Shown here in pieces: positions 58,312-64,000 of a stretch of 64,000 nucleotides of DNA. The DNA is from Chryseosolibacter sp036402075 (GTDB taxonomy: Bacteria; Bacteroidota; Bacteroidia; Cytophagales; Cyclobacteriaceae). The position numbers and the translations under genes are program-made. The stretch lies in the NCBI GenBank assembly GCA_036402075.1, contig DASWTP010000260.1:17755-81754 (forward strand), written 5' to 3'. The notes below the pieces were generated by a model that saw only the letters and a program-made list of their open reading frames with translations, was not told the origin of the DNA and did no database searches. Every line of letters begins with the position of its first letter. The first letter of the stretch is position 1.

Positions 58312-59739
58312 TTAATACATTCTGGCAGGTGCAGCTGATGTCTCTAACGAAGAGAATGTGTGGAATAGTGTCTGGTGCATTTTGGCCGTGTAGGAGAACG
58401 TATAATCTATGGGTTGGCCACCCGGGTCAATAGAAAATTGAACCTTGTTCTGACCCTCCTTAAGGGGAATGCGCGCATAGTAGATACTGTGCGGAAGCGT
58501 CTGCCAGTTTCGGGTATCAGCCTTCTCGGTCATGGCGTTTACAACCCCGATTAGCGCCCCCAACCGGTCATCTTCCTTCTTGATACTTTGTTCCGTTGCT
58601 TTTTTCAGTCCGGCCCGGAGAAGCCCTTTACTAAATTCGAGGAGCATTCGCTGGCGCAAGCTGTAGAAGGCGATTTCACTGATGTTCTCTGACAACTCCA
58701 ATCCATATTCTGCGCTGTCAAGTTTTAAGGATGCATGTTTGAAATACGTGTCACGCTCAACGTAGCGCGGATAAGCTACGCGTAAAACATCGATCCTGCT
58801 GAGATCAGATCTCTCTTTCTCGTCTTTCAGTTTAAAAGGAAAGCTCAGGCCAAGATTCTGGTTCGTAAAAACCACGGTATTACCGGAGCGATGATCCAGC
58901 ACAAAATTAATACTGAATTCCGACTTAACTGGTGAGAGTCCATTATGCCAAAAGAACACCAGCTCGGCATCCGGAGTTGTTGCTTTGTAGTCGGGCATGT
59001 TGAACTTTGTTTTATACTTATCAAACTCGTCAATGAAACCCGTCCACCAAGCTGTGTTTAGCAGATCGCGCTTTAACTGTTCTGGCACCTGCACATGAAA
59101 CATTTCCGCATAATCTGTTTCATATATCTCAAGTGCATTGCGATAAGCAATGAAAGCGTTATTGTAGTCTTTCGTAGACTGATAGATGATGCCCATCAGG
59201 GAATGGATGAACGCATCGCGCTGGTATTTTTTGTCTGATGAGTATTTATCGCTTAACTGGTTCAATCGGATATTCAACCGCCTGCACTCAACAAGGGCTT
59301 TTTCAGGTTCATTCAGCTTGAGGTAGTTCAGGGCCTTGAAGTAAAGAAGCATGAGGTGCTCATGGTCCTCTCCCCGATACATGATGATATTCGGATTGTA
59401 GAAATACGAAACCGCTTCATTAACGTAGTTCGTATGGTAGTCCTCACCAAACAGGTAAGCCTTTTCAAAAAAATCGTTGCTTTCTTCATACTTGCCAAGG
59501 ATGGAAAGCAATAAGCCATTGTTGACAAAGTAGATGAACTGGCTCTTGCTGCTGGCCAGGCTCTCCTTTTGCTGAAGGGTCTCGAGCGCCTTGGTCAGCT
59601 CACCTCTTTCAAACTCGCTGTTGAAGTCGAAATGCCTTTGATAATACGTAGCGCATGAGGTAAGGACGACAAGCCCCATGACCGCCCACGGCTTCAGAAC
59701 TGGGGAGAAGAACCGAACAAAAAGATGATTTCTTTGCAT
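58312..59739 (-). CDS. COG3014-type TPR lipoprotein
   Basis: This 475-residue protein has a lipoprotein signal (WAVMGLVVLTSCATYYQRHF). TPR-like repeats fill the first 250 residues (SKSQFIYFVNNGLLLSILGK, then EPEKALVECRRLNIRLNQLS and AFIAYRNALEIYE). A C-terminal beta domain ends in TFSSLETSAAPARMY. It matches COG3014, lipoproteins that occur next to LpoB-like genes in many bacteria. The LpoB-like gene lies ten bases upstream on the same strand. It probably belongs to a cell-wall control complex in the outer membrane. Confidence 0.8.
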   Translation of the reverse strand: MQRNHLFVRFFSPVLKPWAVMGLVVLTSCATYYQRHFDFNSEFERGELTKALETLQQKESLASSKSQFIYFVNNGLLLSILGKYEESNDFFEKAYLFGEDYHTNYVNEAVSYFYNPNIIMYRGEDHEHLMLLYFKALNYLKLNEPEKALVECRRLNIRLNQLSDKYSSDKKYQRDAFIHSLMGIIYQSTKDYNNAFIAYRNALEIYETDYAEMFHVQVPEQLKRDLLNTAWWTGFIDEFDKYKTKFNMPDYKATTPDAELVFFWHNGLSPVKSEFSINFVLDHRSGNTVVFTNQNLGLSFPFKLKDEKERSDLSRIDVLRVAYPRYVERDTYFKHASLKLDSAEYGLELSENISEIAFYSLRQRMLLEFSKGLLRAGLKKATEQSIKKEDDRLGALIGVVNAMTEKADTRNWQTLPHSIYYARIPLKEGQNKVQFSIDPGGQPIDYTFSYTAKMHQTLFHTFSSLETSAAPARMY

Positions 59740-59749
59740 TGACGCGCAA

Positions 59750-60328
59750 TCAATTCTTCACGTACTTCTTGATTTCATTTTGGCCAAACCAAACACGTTT
59801 GTTGGTTTCAAGGTCGGTAAGGTAAAGTGTAGTGACGTAGTTGACAACACGCTTGTTATTATAGGTATCAACTTCCGAGGTCATATCACCGAAAAGCATC
59901 ACATCGGCACCCGTTTCCATTCCCCAGCGTTTGGCTGTGGCGGGATCAGCATAATCCTGTTGCTCGGAACGCTCAACCCGAAGTTTATCCCTGAACTCTC
60001 CGGATTCGACCAGCTCGGCCACGTTCGAGTTGTGGATCACCACCTCAAACTTCTTGATAAAATTATCAGCATCGATATGCTCACTCGTCTTATTCCGGAT
60101 CTGCCCAACGATAATCACAGGCTTACGACCTTTCGATTTCGCGTAATTCTTGAACGACTCGGAATCAAACAAATCGTAGATCATCTGGTCGGCAACCTTC
60201 CGGGAATCAACGTCATTCCATCGACCGCTCAGATCAATTTCTTTTGATGGGTCGATTCGCGTAACGGAGCGTGTCTGACAGGAAGCCAAGAAAACAAGAA
60301 CGAATAAAGGAAGGTAAACCTTGTGCAT
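59750..60328 (-). CDS. LpoB-like penicillin-binding protein activator lipoprotein
   Basis: This 192-residue outer-membrane lipoprotein has a signal (MHKVYLPLFVLVFLASC with lipobox LASC). The body starts DLSGRWNDVDSRKVADQMIY and contains PVIIVGQIRNKTSEHIDADN and LMFGDMTSEVD-like elements (VMLFGDMTSEVDTYNNKRVV), the LpoB/COG3417 pattern. In enterobacteria LpoB activates PBP1B from the outer membrane. Here it pairs with the COG3014 gene and could act on the PBP1A at 26.8 kb. Confidence 0.85.
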   Translation of the reverse strand: MHKVYLPLFVLVFLASCQTRSVTRIDPSKEIDLSGRWNDVDSRKVADQMIYDLFDSESFKNYAKSKGRKPVIIVGQIRNKTSEHIDADNFIKKFEVVIHNSNVAELVESGEFRDKLRVERSEQQDYADPATAKRWGMETGADVMLFGDMTSEVDTYNNKRVVNYVTTLYLTDLETNKRVWFGQNEIKKYVKN

Positions 60329-60371
60329 ATTCAGGATTTAACGATTGAAAAATCAAAAATCTTGCCGGTTT

Positions 60372-60512
60372 CTCGCGGTGATCTATCACATTGAGTTAGC
60401 TGGCAGGCTCGAAATGACGTTCCTCGCGGTGATCTATCACATTGAGTTAGCTGGCAGGCTCGAAATGACGTTTCTCGCGGTGATGTACCGACTCCAATGA
60501 CGTTCTCGCGAG
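60372..60512. repeat. 51-bp tandem repeat
   Basis: CTCGCGGTGATCTATCACAT and the following 31 bases occur at 60372 and again at 60423, with unit length exactly 51 and nearly no difference. A third, shortened and diverged unit starts at 60474. It contains GAAATGACGTT. It lies between the LpoB-like gene and rpe. Confidence 0.85.
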
Positions 60513-60519
60513 CCAGTAT

Positions 60520-61176
60520 TTAGTTCTTTTTCAACTGGGCAATCACGCTCTTGGGATCTTTGGAACTAAACACAAAGTTACCGGCCACCAGCACGTCTGC
60601 ACCGGCCTCCACCAGGGCCCTTGCGTTCTGCTCGTTTACACCACCATCAATTTCAATTAACGCCTGCGAACCGCTAACCGTGATCATTTCTTTTAATGCC
60701 CTAACCTTGCGATAGGTGTTTTCGATAAACTTCTGACCGCCAAAGCCCGGATTTACAGACATAACGCAAACAAGATCGATGTCCTGGATCACGTTCTCCA
60801 ATTCCGAAATGGATGTGTGTGGATTGATGGCTACTCCTGCTTTACATCCGAGTGACTTCAGCTGCTGAAGATTGCGATGCAGGTGCGGACACGCTTCCAC
60901 ATGCACTGAAATGATTTCGGCTCCTGCCTTACGGAAAGCTTCGACATACCGCTCCGGCTGCACGATCATCAGGTGAACATCCATCGGTTTCCGGGCGTGT
61001 TTTTTAATCGCCTCAGTGACGGGCAATCCAAATGAAATATTGGGAACAAAAACGCCATCCATAATATCGATGTGGATGTAGTCGGCCTCGCTTTCATTCA
61101 ACATCTTTATTTCGCGCTCGAGGTTTGCGAAATCAGAGGCAAGTACAGACGGGGCAATGAGTGGGGAACGTGACAT
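60520..61176 (-). CDS. rpe: Ribulose-phosphate 3-epimerase
   Basis: This is a 218-residue TIM-barrel enzyme of the pentose phosphate and Calvin pathways that interconverts D-ribulose-5-P and D-xylulose-5-P. Motifs: IAPSVLASDFANL, HIDIMDGVFVPNISFG, MDVHLMIVQPERY, VMSVNPGFGGQKF and IEIDGGVNEQNA. The metal and catalytic residues (two Asp, two His) sit in these blocks. Length is normal. The enzyme is cytoplasmic. Confidence 0.96.
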   Translation of the reverse strand: MSRSPLIAPSVLASDFANLEREIKMLNESEADYIHIDIMDGVFVPNISFGLPVTEAIKKHARKPMDVHLMIVQPERYVEAFRKAGAEIISVHVEACPHLHRNLQQLKSLGCKAGVAINPHTSISELENVIQDIDLVCVMSVNPGFGGQKFIENTYRKVRALKEMITVSGSQALIEIDGGVNEQNARALVEAGADVLVAGNFVFSSKDPKSVIAQLKKN

Positions 61177-61246
61177 TTGCTAAAATAATTGGGCAAAAAT
61201 AGAATTATTGGGCACCTTTTCCGCCAAAAGATCCGACAATATCTGC

Positions 61247-62875
61247 CTACCTGAGCTTTACGATTCGATAAACGTACTTCTTACCGGAGGTAGTAACTCT
61301 CACGAAATAGATTCCGGCAGAAAGATTTGAGATATCCGCGCGGTGGATGTTGTTGGTCCATGAGAAGGACACATTATCGGTCGCGAGCACCTGTCCGAGT
61401 CTCGAGATGAGTTCAATTCTGGCAGCGGACACATCGTCCGGGTTGCCAGGACTGATGGTCAGTGAGTCAAAGGCGGGATTGGGATAGATTTCAAACACCT
61501 CATCGCCAGCCTCACGATCCAGATAACTGGAAACTGAAACGTAACTAGGAACTCCATATCCAACGTTGTTGTCGGGATTGCCGGAGCGCGAGGCCGTTTT
61601 TTTCAATGCAGCCACAATTTCTTTAGCACTGAAGTCTGGAAATTTCTGCCATACGCCTGCAATCAGGCTGGTGATCAGCGGAGCCGCGAGCGAAGTTCCG
61701 GACGCGGTCCCGATCGACCCGTTATCCTGTACCACGGTAACACCAGAGCCGAGTGCCGCGAGGTCGGGTTTGATTCTTCCATCAGCTGAGGGCCCACGCG
61801 AACTCGAAGCGCTTGCCGTACCTTGTGTATTCACGTTGGCAACAGCTACCACGTCAACTGCGTCTGCTGGTGCTGTAATAATTCGCCAGGATGGAATGTT
61901 ACCTTCGTTGCCTGCGCTTGCCACGACAATGATCCCGCGTTCCGCAGCGAGCTGAGCTGCCTGGGTGACGATGGCAGTTTTTCCGTCCATCTGATCCTTC
62001 GAGTAATTCATACTCAACAGATCAAAGTCATAATATCCCAGGGAAGAACTGATGATGTCCACCCCGGCACTGTCAGCCCGTTCTGCTGCAAAGAGCCAGT
62101 TATACTCTTCCACGCGGTATTCGGTTGAGGCATCTTCGGTCACGTAGAGCTGGAAGTTCGCTTTCGGGGCACCGCCAGTGAATTCATCAGCAACGTTGGC
62201 CGCGATTATTGAAAATACCTGTGTACCGTGATCATCATACTGGAAAACGTTGTCGGTGTTGCGTACGAAATCATGCGATACAACATCATCGTATCGACCC
62301 TCATTGAAAACATCCTGGAAGGGGGCAGTCGAATTCACACCCTGAAAACCCCCATCAAACAACGCGATCGCCATGCCTTCGCCTTTGAAACCATCCGCGT
62401 GCATTTCGGGAATGCCGAGCATTTGAAGCTGGCTTTCAGTGCGCACACCTGTGTGATTATTTTTTTTTCGAAAAAGCCCTTTTCTCCTGCCGTTGTCAAC
62501 AAGCCTTTGCTGGGGCGCAACGAATTCGACCCGGTTTACAAACGGCAGCGCCTGAACAGAAGGAATGATGGATGCATCGCATTGGATCAGGACACCATTC
62601 ATCCAGCGCGTTGCAAAGTACACCTTGGCACCCGTCAGGGAAACGCTTTGCACATAGCCAGGGTTTACAGGCAAATCAAGATCAGTGACGGTAATGTCCT
62701 GCTTCACGCGTCTCTCGATGGCCCTTTCAGAAAGAAACTGGAGTGGCTGCGAGGTAGTGTATGGAGTTCCGCTTTTGTCCTTAAAAAAAACCATGTACCG
62801 GTTAACCTGTCCCAACGCAACGGAACCGGATACCAGCAACAACAGCAGACTCAAAACCCGGACACTATCTTTCAT
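61247..62875 (-). CDS. S8 (subtilase) serine protease with type IX secretion sorting domain
   Basis: This 542-residue protein has a signal peptide (VRVLSLLLLLVSGSVALG). Catalytic triad: Asp174 (ALFDGGFQ), His216 (DDHGTQV) and Ser395 (SGTSLAAP), with Asn323 (SAGNEG) as oxyanion residue. The last 80 residues are a type IX sorting domain: EVFEIYPNPAFDSLTIS near the start and GIYFVRVTTSGKKYVYRIVK at the end. The protein is therefore secreted across the outer membrane and may be anchored there. The N-terminal 140 residues act as prodomain. It overlaps the lipoprotein gene upstream by eleven bases. Confidence 0.93.
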   Translation of the reverse strand: MKDSVRVLSLLLLLVSGSVALGQVNRYMVFFKDKSGTPYTTSQPLQFLSERAIERRVKQDITVTDLDLPVNPGYVQSVSLTGAKVYFATRWMNGVLIQCDASIIPSVQALPFVNRVEFVAPQQRLVDNGRRKGLFRKKNNHTGVRTESQLQMLGIPEMHADGFKGEGMAIALFDGGFQGVNSTAPFQDVFNEGRYDDVVSHDFVRNTDNVFQYDDHGTQVFSIIAANVADEFTGGAPKANFQLYVTEDASTEYRVEEYNWLFAAERADSAGVDIISSSLGYYDFDLLSMNYSKDQMDGKTAIVTQAAQLAAERGIIVVASAGNEGNIPSWRIITAPADAVDVVAVANVNTQGTASASSSRGPSADGRIKPDLAALGSGVTVVQDNGSIGTASGTSLAAPLITSLIAGVWQKFPDFSAKEIVAALKKTASRSGNPDNNVGYGVPSYVSVSSYLDREAGDEVFEIYPNPAFDSLTISPGNPDDVSAARIELISRLGQVLATDNVSFSWTNNIHRADISNLSAGIYFVRVTTSGKKYVYRIVKLR

Positions 62876-63551
62876 AACTTACAAGTTCCTGAACGTAGAC
62901 CTTACCACTTTTTACTTTTTGCTGACCAATACAATTTTCAGTCGAACAATAATTGAGCTGCTTAATCGATTGCCGTACCAGGCCGATATTGCGAGCGTAT
63001 AATTCTTCGCGTTCATCGAGAAATACAATAAAATCCTCGTTAAACTCCTGCTCAACCTTAATCACATTCTCAAATGTCGTTCCTGCGAAATTGACTTCAC
63101 CTTCATAGTCACTCATGGCATAAACGTCTTCTCCAAGATTATTGTATTGGTTTCCATTCCACGCCAGGCCCGCGCGAACCGGAAACATCAATTTCTTAAA
63201 CGAAATATTGCCCTCCGTAACGATGACCTCACGATCGCTTTTCCGAACTGACCATGTATCTACGGAGCTCCATGCTGTACTTCCCGGTTCCTGCCGTGCT
63301 CGCGTAATTTTGTAGGTATAGGTTCCTTCTGGATTTAGTATAGAATCAGCGACAAGCAACCGCAATTTAAACGTGCTCTCCGCAGGCGCATTGACCTCAG
63401 AGTAAATCGTTTGATTGACGTTATAAATCCAGCTTGAGCCAACACGAATTGGGAAATATACTGTACCGCGGTCAGCAGGAATGAATTCATCTTTGCCGCA
63501 AGACACCGCTAGCAGAAGAGGTACAATTAAATATTTAGCGAAATGTTTCAC
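62865..63551 (-). CDS. Lipoprotein of unknown function
   Basis: This is a 228-residue protein with a lipoprotein signal (YLIVPLLLAVSCGKDEF, lipobox AVSC). The body is beta-rich with many conserved-looking aromatic residues (TVYFPIRVGSSWIYNVNQTI, then GTYTYKITRA). The last part has two Cys (YCSTENCIGQQ), a possible disulfide. The start is GTG at 63551. Its 3' end overlaps the protease gene by eleven bases, so it may be co-expressed. No family is recognised. Confidence 0.7.
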   Translation of the reverse strand: MKHFAKYLIVPLLLAVSCGKDEFIPADRGTVYFPIRVGSSWIYNVNQTIYSEVNAPAESTFKLRLLVADSILNPEGTYTYKITRARQEPGSTAWSSVDTWSVRKSDREVIVTEGNISFKKLMFPVRAGLAWNGNQYNNLGEDVYAMSDYEGEVNFAGTTFENVIKVEQEFNEDFIVFLDEREELYARNIGLVRQSIKQLNYCSTENCIGQQKVKSGKVYVQELVSYER

Positions 63552-63630
63552 TGATTACCTGCTTTTTCTTAAATCCGCACCCGAATTCAACGATTTCTCG
63601 ACAAAGTTATTCTTTTGAACCCGATAAAAC

Positions 63631-64000
63631 ATGCCACTGAAGACGTTAGTTAAAGTAGGAAATATATCAAATCTGAGCGATGCCCGCTACTGCTCAGGAA
63701 TGGGGGTTGAGATGCTTGGATTCCGTGTTATTGAGGGGCAACAAAACTTTGTTTCTCCGAAGTTGTTCCAGGAAATCCGCGGCTGGGTAACAGGACCGAA
63801 GATAGTGGCAGAGATTTACGGGCTGACCTCGCCCGACCAACTTCCTTCGATCCTGGAAAATTATGCCCCTGATTATTTTGAAATCGATGCGGCCGCGTTC
63901 AGCATATTGAGCGACCAGCTCGCCCTACCCTGCATTGTCTCTGGCTTCATATCGACTGATGCTAAAATTGTTTACCAGATCCTCGATGAACGAGAAGCTG
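63631..64000 (+). CDS. TrpF-like phosphoribosylanthranilate isomerase family protein, partial
   Basis: The frame starts at the ATG at 63631 and is open to the window end, about 123 residues. It begins MPLKTLVKVGNISNLSDARY with CSGMGVEMLGFRVI, which resembles the first strands of the TrpF TIM barrel (KICGIT..EDA...GVDMLGF). The usual Cys of KICG is Asn here (KVGN), so enzyme activity in tryptophan synthesis is doubtful and this may be a paralogue. It is divergent from the lipoprotein gene. Confidence 0.6.
   Translation, partial: MPLKTLVKVGNISNLSDARYCSGMGVEMLGFRVIEGQQNFVSPKLFQEIRGWVTGPKIVAEIYGLTSPDQLPSILENYAPDYFEIDAAAFSILSDQLALPCIVSGFISTDAKIVYQILDEREA

Noticed and set aside
60372..60512. 51-bp tandem repeat as a CRISPR array
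   Set aside because: Units are contiguous with no unique spacers, and no cas genes are near.

Overview
The window looks like ordinary chromosome from a free-living member of the Bacteroidota, most likely of the Cytophagales (Chryseolinea/Ohtaekwangia-like; the genus is only a guess). The evidence is an S8 protease with a C-terminal type IX secretion sorting domain, a TamB gene coupled to a lipidated TamA (TamL-type) gene, an mlaE-mlaF-mlaD lipid transport operon, MacB/FtsX permeases of the 800-residue Bacteroidota type, an HU gene, several -7 elements matching TAnnTTTG, and almost no Shine-Dalgarno sequences. No rRNA, tRNA, CRISPR array, prophage or transposase was seen.

Layout. 1-10.4 kb is a minus-strand run of mostly small accessory genes: the end fragment of an AraC-type regulator, a complete subclass B1 metallo-beta-lactamase, small membrane proteins, a GyrI-like protein, a GH29 fucosidase, a methyltransferase, a lipoprotein-like S41 protease flanked by two ~185-bp direct repeats with strong hairpins, a low-molecular-weight phosphatase coupled to an unknown gene, and a DinB-like gene preceded by what looks like a transcription attenuator. 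10.8-25 kb holds HU, an FtsX permease, a large exported zinc protease, an exported TldD/TldE-like pair, a polysaccharide deacetylase, small membrane proteins, a CDGSH protein, and a DUF4136 lipoprotein gene broken by a one-base frameshift. 25.4-37.4 kb carries envelope functions: rhomboid protease, PBP1A, EcsC, PRC-barrel protein, an MsbA-like exporter, TerC, an AI-2E-family permease and the Mla operon.

37.6-46 kb contains tamB and tamL, which overlap or abut, then a YtxH/holin-like pair and a DEAD-box helicase. 47.2-52.9 kb is a minus-strand sugar catabolic cluster (SDR dehydrogenase, DUF6807/PmoA, Tat-exported Gfo/Idh/MocA, tandem DUF1080, second Gfo/Idh/MocA) that fits oxidation and cleavage of glycosides through 3-keto intermediates. 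53-63.6 kb holds gyrA with a TPR gene, an outer-membrane barrel, the COG3014/LpoB lipoprotein pair, rpe, the secreted S8 protease and a lipoprotein, and the window ends in a TrpF-like gene.

The points most worth a second look are: the leader of the DinB-like gene (a terminator plus a mutually exclusive 8-base antiterminator and a 26-codon leader ORF), the repeat-flanked S41 gene and its hairpin family, the exported TldD/TldE pair, the frameshifted DUF4136 gene, the intact chromosomal B1 beta-lactamase, and the natural Ala at the quinolone-determining position of GyrA.
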